Origin: Bradyrhizobium sp. B097
Lineage (GTDB): Bacteria; Pseudomonadota; Alphaproteobacteria; Rhizobiales; Xanthobacteraceae
Direction: 5' to 3'
DNA: 64,000 nucleotides
Assembly (NCBI RefSeq): GCF_038957035.1
Contig: NZ_CP152412.1
Coordinates: 248,001-312,000, forward strand
The first letter of the stretch is position 1; every line of letters begins with the position of its first letter. Under the pieces are notes generated by a model that was given only the letters and a program-made list of their open reading frames with translations, did not search any database and was not told where the DNA came from. The position numbers were made by a program, and so were the translations under genes. This document shows, piece by piece, positions 7,884 through 15,304 of this stretch.

Positions 7884-8927
7884 TCAGGCCAGCCTCAGCT
7901 GCTTGGGGTCCACTCCTGATGCTGTCTGCAACGTCGGCGTGGACGCCTCGCTGAGGGACACGACCTCGATCGCGACGCACCCCTGATCGAACGCGGCCTG
8001 GACCGACTGTCCACTAGCAATAGCTCCGTAAAAATTCACGGCGAATGCAATAGCTGCGTTATCGCTGATGGAGTCCTGCATCACCACGATCGCCTTCGCG
8101 GATTTCAGGAGTGCGGCGCGGCCGCCTGCGCTTTGACAAGCGTTCAGGACTACCACCTCCGGGGGGCTGTCCGTTGCCTTCAAAGCCTTGCCGAGCAGAT
8201 CGAAGTTTACGAACTGCGTCTTTGACCTTTTGCCATCGCGAGCGTCCATGGCAATACCGCCGGTATTGCCATGTCCGGAGAAATGAACGATCCGAGGCCG
8301 ATGGTCGTTCAGCCCCCGGATAATGGCCTGAGGGTTTGCTGCCGGTGATTGGTGCAACTCGATATTGTCGCGGTACTTTGAACCACGGATCTCCTCGGCG
8401 ACACGACTGACCTCGAGGTCAACGCGCAGCGCATGCTTTTTGATGGGATTCGACATCAGGTACAGCACGCCGAGGGTCTTGCGCCGCTTCAGATCCTGCT
8501 TTGTAACGATCGTGCGCTGAATCACCAGTCTCTGTGTCCCGCCTGCGGGACGCCGCTTCGTCGGCATTGCCTTCCTGATCTTTGGGTTGTCCGCCAGCGT
8601 GACGATACGATCTTTGTGCGCGCGCACGTGCTCGTCTTTCAGATAGAGATAGCGGCTGCCATCCTTCGCCGAGCCGTCATTCTCCATTCGCTCGATAAGG
8701 TCTTTGCGGTACATGTACTCCAGCTGGTTTTGGACGAGTTGCTTGGCTGCGTCCTTGATGCCGGCTTGAGCCATAAGCTGTCGGCGCGACCGAGGCCGAG
8801 TTCCGCGCCCATAGATCAGGTTAAAAAGCGTGCGACGCAATTTTGCGGTGCCGAGATTCTTTGCCCAATGATCAAGGTTTTCCTGATGATTTCCGGTCCG
8901 GTCAACGACAGCTGTCTTATGTCTCAT
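7884..8927 (-). CDS. CHAT-domain caspase-like protein with winged-helix-like N-terminus
   Basis: The C-terminal half (about residues 150-320) is a CHAT domain of the caspase/separase clan: LGVLYLMSNP start, then IVHFSGHG with the catalytic histidine at H219 and VVVLNACQSAGG with the catalytic cysteine at C264. Known CHAT proteins are cysteine endopeptidases acting as effectors in bacterial conflict systems, for example the Craspase protease. Residues about 25-110 (LRRTLFNLIYGRG ... DLIERM ... SRYLYLKDEH) look like a winged helix, a possible DNA- or partner-binding module. No signal peptide or membrane helix. It is the last gene of a five-gene operon and overlaps the preceding HTH gene by 11 bases. 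Protease activity and a defence role are inference. Confidence 0.82.
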   Translation of the reverse strand: MRHKTAVVDRTGNHQENLDHWAKNLGTAKLRRTLFNLIYGRGTRPRSRRQLMAQAGIKDAAKQLVQNQLEYMYRKDLIERMENDGSAKDGSRYLYLKDEHVRAHKDRIVTLADNPKIRKAMPTKRRPAGGTQRLVIQRTIVTKQDLKRRKTLGVLYLMSNPIKKHALRVDLEVSRVAEEIRGSKYRDNIELHQSPAANPQAIIRGLNDHRPRIVHFSGHGNTGGIAMDARDGKRSKTQFVNFDLLGKALKATDSPPEVVVLNACQSAGGRAALLKSAKAIVVMQDSISDNAAIAFAVNFYGAIASGQSVQAAFDQGCVAIEVVSLSEASTPTLQTASGVDPKQLRLA

Positions 8928-9105
8928 TGCGCACCTTCTTGCCGGTCACCTTAGGAAGCATGCGGCTCACGGTCGGCTGGCTCACGCCAAGGATTTGCGC
9001 GAGTTGGCCCTGCGAATAGCCGCGATCCATCAGCTCCGCCATTTTCAGTTTTCGGAGCCATTCCAGTTCTTTGAGGATCGCGGCGGCTTGTTCGTCAGTC
9101 ATCAC
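8917..9105 (-). CDS. Small helix-turn-helix protein (62 residues)
   Basis: The product has an N-terminal charged helix (about residues 4-25, LKELEWLRKLKMAELMDRG) and a clear helix-turn-helix, YSQGQLAQILGVSQPTVSRM, ending in a basic tail. There is space for nothing else. Either GTG at 9105 or ATG at 9102 may start it; ATG overlaps the upstream stop as TGATG, a usual coupling arrangement. The 3' end runs 11 bases into the CHAT gene. It resembles the HTH of sigma-region-4-like and transposon regulators in shape only; I do not recognise a named family. A DNA-binding regulator or recognition subunit for the CHAT protein is inference. Confidence 0.75.
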   Translation of the reverse strand: MMTDEQAAAILKELEWLRKLKMAELMDRGYSQGQLAQILGVSQPTVSRMLPKVTGKKVRNET

Positions 9106-9314
9106 GCGCTGATCTCCACACCACCGCGGCGCTCTGAAACTTTCGCGATTTCCTTCGCAAAGCCTTTCGGGAACATGCGGCTCAACGTGGCGTCGCTGAT
9201 ACCAAGCGCAGCGGCGACGTGTTTCTGCTGGCAGCCGAGGGCGAGCGCGTTGAGGATCAGCAGCATCTTCACCGCACGCACTTCATTGACAAGTTCGGGC
9301 GTCTCGTTCGTCAT
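9102..9314 (-). CDS. Small helix-turn-helix protein (70 residues)
   Basis: The ATG at 9314 is preceded by a strong GGAGGA ribosome site, so it is preferred to the GTG at 9329. The product has a hydrophobic N-terminal helix (about residues 8-26) followed by an HTH, CQQKHVAAALGISDATLSRM, then a basic stretch. The same two-part layout is seen in the genes on both sides, suggesting distant paralogues. It ends in a TGATG coupling with the next gene. No named family recognised; DNA binding is inferred from the HTH alone. Confidence 0.75.
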   Translation of the reverse strand: MTNETPELVNEVRAVKMLLILNALALGCQQKHVAAALGISDATLSRMFPKGFAKEIAKVSERRGGVEISA

Positions 9315-9328
9315 TCCTATTCCTCCCA

Positions 9329-9538
9329 CTATTTGGCTTTTGCTGGCTTCCGCGCCTTCGACAGTGTCACGTTCACCGTGTTCGTCGAGGTCCCGAGGAT
9401 GTTGGCGATAAGCGTCGGGCCCAAGCCCGCGTTGGACAGAAACAGAATCTTGTCTTTCGACGACTCCATCGGAGCGGTCAGCGCCGCCGCCTGCAATTTG
9501 ATGAGGATGTCGAGCCTTTCTAAAACCTCTTCGTTCAT
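9329..9538 (-). CDS. Small helix-turn-helix protein (69 residues)
   Basis: The ATG at 9538 has an AAAGGA ribosome site seven or so bases upstream. The product begins MNEEVLERLDILIKLQAAAL, an amphipathic helix, then an HTH centred on LGPTLIANILGTSTNTVNV and a Lys-rich end. The HTH resembles region 4 of sigma-70 family proteins, but the rest of a sigma factor is missing. It is the second gene of the operon; three bases separate it from the first and about 15 from the next start. Function unknown; likely a DNA-binding or scaffold subunit working with its neighbours. Confidence 0.75.
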   Translation of the reverse strand: MNEEVLERLDILIKLQAAALTAPMESSKDKILFLSNAGLGPTLIANILGTSTNTVNVTLSKARKPAKAK

Positions 9539-9540
9539 GG

Positions 9541-9843
9541 CTATTTCCTTTCCGCAGCGGTGTCGGTCTTGTTAAGGGGGTACACGTGAAGCGGAAGGCG
9601 TTCGCCGCCGATGCGGATTACGACGCCAGACTCGATCCAGCGCGTGAGCGAGCGACTGAAGTTGCCGGGGTCTAGCTTCGCTTTCTTGCAAATCTCTGTC
9701 TGTGGCGTTGCCCCGTCGCACAGATTGTATGCAAGCAGATGCTTCGCACTGCCGTTATTGCCAACAACGATTTTGGCCAATGTCTGCGGCGGAAACGTCT
9801 GCCGCGCGACCGTGGCTAGAATTCCTCTCAGTAGTTCGTCCAA
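9541..9843 (-). CDS. Winged-helix-type small protein, first gene of the CHAT operon
   Basis: A 100-residue product starting at TTG 9843, supported by a GGGAGGG ribosome site eight bases upstream; no ATG fits. Residues about 30-85 read as a winged helix: SAKHLLAYNLCDG, TPQTEICKKAKLDPGNFSRSLTRW (recognition helix), then IESGVVIRIGGERLPLHVYPL (wing). This is an MarR/ArsR-like arrangement but without a recognisable family. As first gene next to an AT-rich inverted-repeat leader it could be the operon's own repressor, or the sensor of the system. Both are inference. Confidence 0.7.
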   Translation of the reverse strand: MDELLRGILATVARQTFPPQTLAKIVVGNNGSAKHLLAYNLCDGATPQTEICKKAKLDPGNFSRSLTRWIESGVVIRIGGERLPLHVYPLNKTDTAAERK

Positions 9844-9940
9844 TTTGCCCTCCCTGAATAGCTGGACGTGACTTATAAATTATAATCGCTTTTTCAAGTC
9901 CGAATTTTATTCATTGGCAATGTTTGCTAAGTTATGGAAC

Positions 9941-9974
9941 CCAATAATATCATATAAGATATTGGTATTATTGG
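9941..9974. promoter_or_regulatory. AT-rich nested inverted repeat upstream of the CHAT operon
   Basis: Outer arms CCAATAATA (9941-9949) and TATTATTGG (9966-9974) enclose inner arms AATATC (9946-9951) and GATATT (9958-9963). It lies about 100 bases upstream of the TTG start of the first operon gene, within the AT-rich 9870-10030 stretch, where a TATAAT is also visible on the minus strand near 9880. A good operator candidate for one of the four HTH proteins. Confidence 0.45.
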
Positions 9975-10267
9975 TATTTTCATATTTTCTGATAAGAGTA
10001 TTACTTTTAACCGTGAATAATCTGGAGATGGAGTTTCGAGCTTTAAGGGGCTTCTGATACATCTTTCAGGCGCTTTCACCTGCTTAATAAACCTGCCCGC
10101 GGCGCACCCTTCGCATTTGGACGACGGGCAGCTCTTTCAGCGTCATTGAGGCGGATCGACGGGCGGGAACCCCTCATCGCCGCAGTTAATCGAAATTTAT
10201 CCCGGACCGTTGAAGTTGATCGTTCCAGTCTGCTAGGACTTGGAAGAGATGGTTCGAACTGAATCCT

Positions 10268-10284
10268 CCCCTCTCCGCCACCCT
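10268..10284 (+). repeat. attR-like copy of the tRNA-Ser 3' end
   Basis: Exact 17-bp copy of 7701-7717, preceded by GGTTCGAA (10251-10258), also shared with the tRNA T arm but spaced five bases further away. It marks the right border of the island. Confidence 0.75.
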
Positions 10285-10376
10285 TCGCCCTGTCCAGCCC
10301 TCCATAGCCATCCGGCTACTTCGGACCGGAGAGCGTGGTCGGCCGCTATTCGCCCTGCGGCGCGTGATGGCCGCTC

Positions 10377-10895
10377 ATGACCGATGACATCCCAACCATC
10401 ACGACCGACCGGCTCACGCTCCGTCCGCAGGTTGCCGGCGATTTTCCCGCCTATCATGCATTCCTGGCGTCGCCGCGCTCCGTCGGCATGGGCGGTCCGT
10501 TCGATGTCCGTTCGGCGTGGGGGATGTTCTGGCACGACCTGGCGTGCTGGCGCTTGTTCGGCCATGGCGCGCTGATGATTGATCTCGTCGCGGCGAAGCA
10601 ATGCATCGGCCAGGTCGGCATCAACCACGGACCGCTGTTTCCGGAGCAGGAGCTCGGCTGGTTGCTCTATGACGGACACGAGGGATACGGCTACGCCACC
10701 GAAGCGGCGCTTGCCTTGCGCGACTGGGCCTTTGCGACGCTGAAGCTGTCTTCGCTCGTCAGTTACATGTCGCCTGACAATGCGATGTCCGCCGCGGTGG
10801 CGAAGCGATTGGGCGGCGAGCTCGATCCGTCAGCGCCGAGGGACGATCCGCATGATCTCGTCTACCGCTATCGGCCGCTGCGTGGAGATGCGTGA
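10377..10895 (+). CDS. GNAT family N-acetyltransferase (RimJ/RimL type)
   Basis: The 172-residue product begins IPTITTDRLTLRPQV, the first strand of RimJ/RimL-like enzymes, then HEGYGYATEAALALRDWAF, the acetyl-CoA-binding loop in the G-Y-G-Y-A-T-E form, and ends with the usual strand pair. The middle SPDNAMSAAVAKRLG is the conserved asparagine region. It acetylates an amine from acetyl-CoA in the cytosol; substrate unknown. It is the first gene beyond the right border of the tRNA-Ser island and belongs to the ancestral chromosome by composition. Confidence 0.87.
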   Translation: MTDDIPTITTDRLTLRPQVAGDFPAYHAFLASPRSVGMGGPFDVRSAWGMFWHDLACWRLFGHGALMIDLVAAKQCIGQVGINHGPLFPEQELGWLLYDGHEGYGYATEAALALRDWAFATLKLSSLVSYMSPDNAMSAAVAKRLGGELDPSAPRDDPHDLVYRYRPLRGDA

Positions 10896-10941
10896 AGCGT
10901 GACCTGAACATCCTCCGGGTATTGGACGCGTTGGCGCTGAC

Positions 10942-11694
10942 TTAACCCGAGATAACCGCTACCCGGCCTCTGGACAGTGATGCAACCTGCCGTTCGCGGC
11001 CGTCCTTCGAGGGGGCGCCCTCGATGCCGAACGTTGTGGCAAGTCCTCTAACACCAGCAGGCGTCACGACGAGCGCGCGGCTATCCCGGACATGCTCAAC
11101 CCAATCGTGACCGAGAGCGTGATGAAGGATGGCAGCGCCGAGCGCCCCGGCCAGATGCGGCCGGCGCTCGCTCCAGTCGAGACACGGGCGACAGAACACT
11201 CGGCGCTTGGAGGCGAGGCGAAGATCAACGCCGAACTCATCGAAGAATGACCGACCGGCATCGGTCAGTTGTCCGCCATCCTCGTCGAGCAGAATAAACG
11301 ACTGCTGGACAAGCCAGTCGGCGATCGCGACGGCGATACGGCCGGCCATGTGGTCATAGCACGTGCGCGCGTGTCGGAGCGTCTCTCCGCCGCGCCAGAG
11401 ATCGCGCCGGGCGGGGCCTTCCTGGGCCACGACCATGAGACCTTCCAGCACGCGCGCGACGTGCGGAGAGGCCAAGCGAAAATATCGTCGTCGGCCCCGC
11501 TTTGCGAGCGCAAGCAATCCGGCGTCGCTGAGTTTCGCAAGATGGCCACTCGCTGTCTGCGGCGCCACGCCAGATACATAGGCGAGCTCCGAGGCGGTCA
11601 ACGTTCGACCATCCATCAGCGCACTGAGCATGTTGGCGCGCGCCGGATCGCCGATGAGTGCCGCGACTTGGGCGATTTTGGGTCCCGTGTCCAT
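10942..11694 (-). CDS. ArsR family transcriptional regulator
   Basis: Residues 8-90 are an ArsR winged helix: IAQVAALIGDPARANMLSAL, then LTASELAYVSGVAPQTASGHLAKLSDAGLL as the HTH and KRGRRRYFRLAS as the wing. The remaining about 150 residues are an extension found in longer ArsR members, with a cysteine and histidine region (RVFCRPCLDWSERRPHLAG) that could bind metal or ligand. The gene is divergent from an MFS efflux gene at 11946 across 251 bases, so it probably represses that transporter. No typical ELCVCDL arsenic site is present. Confidence 0.87.
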   Translation of the reverse strand: MDTGPKIAQVAALIGDPARANMLSALMDGRTLTASELAYVSGVAPQTASGHLAKLSDAGLLALAKRGRRRYFRLASPHVARVLEGLMVVAQEGPARRDLWRGGETLRHARTCYDHMAGRIAVAIADWLVQQSFILLDEDGGQLTDAGRSFFDEFGVDLRLASKRRVFCRPCLDWSERRPHLAGALGAAILHHALGHDWVEHVRDSRALVVTPAGVRGLATTFGIEGAPSKDGRERQVASLSRGRVAVISG

Positions 11695-11945
11695 GTCTTT
11701 CTCCTACGCCGATGAGGACGCGGTGCCAAGCACGAATACTTCGGCCAAGACCGTAGTGTTTCTGCAAGACCGATGCAGTCGCGGGACATAGGTTGTCCGG
11801 ACACCACCAAGCCCAAGCGAAAGGCATCGCCGCGACGGGACGAAAGATCGTCTCGCGGCTCCAAGTCTTCGATTGGCATCGAATGATAATCGAAAAACGA
11901 GCTGGTCTGAGCCATCAAAATCTCACAGACAACCGAGTGTGATCA

Positions 11946-13361
11946 ATGCAAGCAACTTCGCTGAACACAAGGCAGCCGGAGCAAGCCGGCTCTGACAGCG
12001 CGTCATCCCGTTCGCCTCTCGCCGCGGCGCTGGCGCTTGCCGCCACGAGCCTCGGCCTCGGCGTCGTGCAGCTGGATATCACCATCGTTAATACCGCGCT
12101 GAGCAGCATCAGCACCTCGCTCGGCGGCAGCGTGGCCGAGCTGCAATGGGTGGTGACCGCCTATACCATCGCATTCGCTGCCTTCATCTTGACCGCCGGT
12201 GCGCTCGGTGATCGCGTTGGCGCCAAGCGGATATTCATCGGGGGCTTTGCAATCTTCACGTTGGCTTCGCTCGCCTGCGCATTGGCTCCGTCGGCGATGT
12301 TCCTGATCGTTGCTCGCTCCGTGCAGGGCCTGGCGGCGGCAATCCTGGTGCCGAACTCGCTGACGCTGCTCAATCACGCCTATACCGATCCGAAGGCGCG
12401 CGGCCGCGCGGTCGGCTTCTGGGCCGCAGGTGCGAGCGTCGCACTAACTGCGGGGCCGCTCGTTGGCGGCGCGCTGATCGCGCTGGTCGGCTGGCGCGCG
12501 ATCTTTCTGGTCAACCTGCCGATTGGCGCCGCCGGCCTCTGGCTCGCCTGGCGTTACGCCGAGGAGACGCCGCGGCTCGCGCAGCGCGAGATCGATCTGC
12601 CGGGACAGATCGCGGCGATCACGGCGCTCGGCGCGCTGGCCGGTGCCCTGATCGAGGGCGGCGCGCTCGGCTGGAGTCATCCGCTCGTCATCGCGGGCTT
12701 CGCCGGGGCGGCCGTAATCGGACTCCTGTTCGTATGGCGCGAGGCGCGCGCGCTGCAACCAATGCTGCCGCTGTCGCTGTTCCGCCATCGCATGTTCGCG
12801 CTGACCGCTCTGGTCGGGCTTCTCTTCAACATCGCCTTCTACGGCCTGATCTTCGTGCTCAGTCTCTACTTCCAGAACGTCAATGGCTGGTCGCCGTTCG
12901 CAACGGGCCTCGCCTTCGTACCCATGATGGCCATGGTGCTCCCCGCCAACCTGATCGCCGCGTCGGTCAGCGAGCGCCTTGGCGCGCCGCAAACCATTGC
13001 GTTGGCTTGTGTGATCGCCGCCGCGGGCTGCGTTGCGCTGCTGCCTATGGCCTCAGGCACCAGCTACCGGGTGATCGGCGCTCAGCTCATCATCCTCGGC
13101 GGCGGGCTCGGCCTGCTCGTGCCGTCCTTGACTTCGACGCTGCTCGGCAGTGTCGAGAAATCGCGATCCGGCATCGCCGCGGGTGTACTGAACGCGACGC
13201 GGCAGACCGGCAGCGTGCTTGGCGTTGCCCTGTTCGGTTCGCTGGTCGGAGGGGACAACGCGTTCATGGCAGGCGCGCATGCCTCGCTCGTGATATCGGC
13301 CGCTGTGTTGCTCGCAGGTGCGGTCGCAATCGTGCAGGGCCGGGCAAAGGAGGGGCGATGA
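11946..13361 (+). CDS. MFS transporter, DHA2 (EmrB/QacA) drug efflux family
   Basis: The 471-residue hydrophobic product carries the DHA2 pattern: LDITIVNTALSSIS in helix 1, LQWVVTAYTIAFAAFILTAG in helix 2, GDRVGAKRIFIGG (motif A) and a later GPLVGGALI (motif C of drug:proton antiporters). The length suits 13-14 helices. Such pumps expel lipophilic compounds in exchange for protons. The divergent ArsR regulator suggests induction by a substrate. The unusual N-terminal about 35 residues are hydrophilic and rich in Ser/Ala. A DUF1127 gene follows within 60 bases. Confidence 0.9.
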   Translation: MQATSLNTRQPEQAGSDSASSRSPLAAALALAATSLGLGVVQLDITIVNTALSSISTSLGGSVAELQWVVTAYTIAFAAFILTAGALGDRVGAKRIFIGGFAIFTLASLACALAPSAMFLIVARSVQGLAAAILVPNSLTLLNHAYTDPKARGRAVGFWAAGASVALTAGPLVGGALIALVGWRAIFLVNLPIGAAGLWLAWRYAEETPRLAQREIDLPGQIAAITALGALAGALIEGGALGWSHPLVIAGFAGAAVIGLLFVWREARALQPMLPLSLFRHRMFALTALVGLLFNIAFYGLIFVLSLYFQNVNGWSPFATGLAFVPMMAMVLPANLIAASVSERLGAPQTIALACVIAAAGCVALLPMASGTSYRVIGAQLIILGGGLGLLVPSLTSTLLGSVEKSRSGIAAGVLNATRQTGSVLGVALFGSLVGGDNAFMAGAHASLVISAAVLLAGAVAIVQGRAKEGR

Positions 13362-13417
13362 TGGGGAGGTGCAGGTCGAGTCCGTGTGGTGCCCGGAGAC
13401 CGAAGACCAGGGCGTCG

Positions 13418-13597
13418 ATGACAAATCATCATGATTGGGGTCTTGTGAATCAGGTCAGCGACACCCTGCGCACTTGGCGCGACCGGGTTCGGCAGCGCCG
13501 CGAATTGGCGCAATGGACAGACCGCGACTTGCATGATGTCGGCCTTTCCTGGAGCGACATCGCTCTGGAAGTCACGAAACCCTTCTGGCGGGCTTGA
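13418..13597 (+). CDS. DUF1127 (YjiS-like) small basic protein
   Basis: A 59-residue product with the DUF1127 signature: an N-terminal helix TLRTWRDRVRQRREL, then WTDRDLHDVGLSWSDIALEV, matching the family L-x-x-L-x-D-x-x-L-x-D-x-G-L core. Arg-rich DUF1127 proteins of alphaproteobacteria have been linked to RNA binding and to phosphate or carbon adaptation in a few species. It is downstream of the MFS gene on the same strand and may be cotranscribed. Role here unknown. Confidence 0.8.
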   Translation: MTNHHDWGLVNQVSDTLRTWRDRVRQRRELAQWTDRDLHDVGLSWSDIALEVTKPFWRA

Positions 13598-13681
13598 TAT
13601 GAGTATGCACCCTAATCTAGTGGCTCGGATCGTGGGTTCCCGATCGTCGGAGCGAAAAATTGCTTTTGCATCGACAGGGAT

Positions 13682-13819
13682 TGACTGACTTAACCTATCG
13701 TAGCGTGTCGCCACTCGACGGTACTGTTTGATCCCGTTGAAGGACCGTTCAACCTGATCGCGAGCGCGGTAAAGATTCGGGCTGAAGCAGATCGGATCGC
13801 GGCGATTGCCTTTCGGCGG
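13682..13819 (-). pseudogene. Remnant of an IS5-family transposase (C-terminal part)
   Basis: In one minus-strand frame the DNA reads NRRDPICFSPNLYRARDQ, then VERSFNGIKQYRRVATRYDRL, which is the end of the catalytic domain of IS5/IS427-type transposases (Y-R-x-R-x-x-V-E-R-x-F-x-x-I-K). The catalytic glutamate is retained but the first three quarters of the gene are missing; the neighbouring hydrolase gene begins directly beside it. The remaining bases from 13598 to 13681 show nothing else. A dead insertion sequence fragment. Confidence 0.75.
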
Positions 13820-13823
13820 GCTC

Positions 13824-14801
13824 CTACGGCTGAAGCTGGAAAACCTCCGTCAGGAAATCTCGAACGAATAGGTGAGCCTGATTGCTCGCAGCTTCGTTGT
13901 AGGCGACCGTCGGATCCTTTTCGACGCAGGCATCGGCGTAGCTAAAGGGCTTCTGCGTCGCGTGGTTGACGATCTGATGATCGTCCGCTTCTACAAGCCG
14001 GCAACGCCGCGTCGTCGCGGCTCCCTTCAACGTCAGCGGGGTCCGGAGAGACGGGGCGTCGAAGACGTGATAGGCATCGGGAAACTCGATCAGCTTGACG
14101 TCCTTGTGCGCGCCGGTCAGTCGCTCAACATAGGCGCGGCAGGGTGCCACGGGATTGTAGTTGTCCGAGCTGCCATGGAGGATGCGGATAGGCTTGTCGC
14201 TGACGTCGGTGTCACCCCGGTACGTCGTCGTGCAATCGGGATAGAAGGCGATGTGCGCCGCGAAGCGCAGGTTGTTGGCCGGACCCAGCGTCCCATACAG
14301 TCGGTTCATGGCCGAGTACAATGCCGATTGTCCACCCCTGGAGAAGCCCATCACCGCTATGCGATTCGGGTCGATTCGCGGATGCTTGGCCAACAGGTCG
14401 AGGGCCCGATAGGCATCGGCAACCATGTTCAGACGACCAAGCCGCGCCTGATCGGCTACGGTTGAAACGATTCCCCGTGCCGAAAAGCTGTCGATGGCAA
14501 ATGTCGCGATACCGAGTTGGTTGAGGGCTCTCGACCACTCGTCGATCGAGCCTCCCACGCCGCCCATACCTCCCGCGCCATGGAGCAGAATAACGGCGGG
14601 CAACCTGTCAGCGCCTGCCTTCGGGATCCGCAGCTCGCCCGCGATCGTCACCGATTGGCCGTTGCTGCGCCCCGCCAGGAATTCGGAATCAGCGAGCGTT
14701 ACCGACGCAATGGGGTAGACCTCCAGGCGCGCCACTTGGGCCGCGGCCGACCCGACAATTGCCGCAAGAAAAGCAAGCGCTATCGCAGATTGCTTGATCA
14801 C
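13824..14801 (-). CDS. Secreted dienelactone hydrolase-family protein
   Basis: The GTG at 14801 follows a GAGAGGGA ribosome site and gives 325 residues with a signal peptide (hydrophobic run to about residue 21, SAAA cleavage). The mature protein has an alpha/beta hydrolase fold: oxyanion region LLHGAGGMGG, nucleophile elbow GFSRGG (S154), acid around GSSDNYNPV and histidine in AYHVFD. This pattern fits dienelactone hydrolase-like carboxylesterases, here in the periplasm. Substrate unknown. The IS5 remnant adjoins its 3' end. A longer reading frame continues upstream but lacks coding character, so it was not used. Confidence 0.82.
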   Translation of the reverse strand: MIKQSAIALAFLAAIVGSAAAQVARLEVYPIASVTLADSEFLAGRSNGQSVTIAGELRIPKAGADRLPAVILLHGAGGMGGVGGSIDEWSRALNQLGIATFAIDSFSARGIVSTVADQARLGRLNMVADAYRALDLLAKHPRIDPNRIAVMGFSRGGQSALYSAMNRLYGTLGPANNLRFAAHIAFYPDCTTTYRGDTDVSDKPIRILHGSSDNYNPVAPCRAYVERLTGAHKDVKLIEFPDAYHVFDAPSLRTPLTLKGAATTRRCRLVEADDHQIVNHATQKPFSYADACVEKDPTVAYNEAASNQAHLFVRDFLTEVFQLQP

Positions 14802-14845
14802 ATCCCTCTCCCGTGTCGGATCAGCCCTGATTTTGAGATGAACCC

Positions 14846-15151
14846 TTAAAGACCTAGAGCTGCGGCGTTGTCGCGCTCGGCCTGACGTTGCCGAACCATT
14901 GCCAGTTCTCGGCGGCACGCGGCGAACCCCGCTGTTCCGGACTGTGCAGCGAATTGCTCGCAGAAGCTGCGATCCTCCTCCGCGATGGTCTGCGCAAGGC
15001 GCTCTCTCGTCGCTGCATGCATCGCGGGGCCGGAAATGAAAAGTATGTACAAGCCAACAGCGAGGAACGCTGTGGCGAACAGCACGTATCCGAGCACGGC
15101 ACGCGACACTTTGCGCGGGCAGGGGTGAGAATTTGCTCTGGCTTCGGTCAT
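14846..15151 (-). CDS. Hypothetical protein with one membrane helix
   Basis: A 101-residue product with a single hydrophobic helix at about 18-40 (VLGYVLFATAFLAVGLYILF), followed by a charged helical region containing two cysteines (SFCEQFAAQ and FAACRREL) that could form a disulfide on the periplasmic side. No known family recognised. It lies 44 bases upstream of the secreted hydrolase on the same strand and may be cotranscribed with it. Confidence 0.6.
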   Translation of the reverse strand: MTEARANSHPCPRKVSRAVLGYVLFATAFLAVGLYILFISGPAMHAATRERLAQTIAEEDRSFCEQFAAQSGTAGFAACRRELAMVRQRQAERDNAAALGL

Positions 15152-15304
15152 GTGAGGTCTCTCGCAGAGGTTCCTGGCACAATCAGCGTGGAAATGCTCT
15201 CGATAGCAGACGGCCGGAATACTTTTCGCCCGACGCTTCGCGGCAGCCTCAAGCGGTTACGAGCTCTACGCCCGCAGAATAAGTCCGCGAGAGCCAGGCA
15301 CGCA

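Larger units (their letters stand above)
7714..10267. mobile_element. Small tRNA-Ser island carrying a CHAT / HTH operon, no integrase visible
   Basis: The 2.55 kb between the two 17-bp direct repeats holds five tightly packed minus-strand genes and an AT-rich leader, unlike the GC-rich flanking genes. Small overlapping genes, one TTG start, and local AT richness around 9870-10030 all fit horizontal acquisition. No recombinase, relaxase or replication gene is present, so it is either a decayed element or one mobilised in trans. The first 170 bases (7714-7883) and the right end (about 10030-10267) show no gene. Confidence 0.65.

Noticed and set aside
7714..10267. Integrase or relaxase gene inside the tRNA-Ser island
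   Set aside because: All five genes are accounted for; no recombinase motif was seen in either strand.
11616..11918. 100-residue minus-strand frame overlapping the ArsR gene
   Set aside because: It overlaps the well-supported ArsR frame, is basic and low-complexity, and has no known family.
13824..15182. Single 452-residue frame from 15182 down to the hydrolase stop
   Set aside because: The first 127 residues are Arg/Ser-rich without homology; a GTG with a ribosome site and signal peptide at 14801 is a better start.
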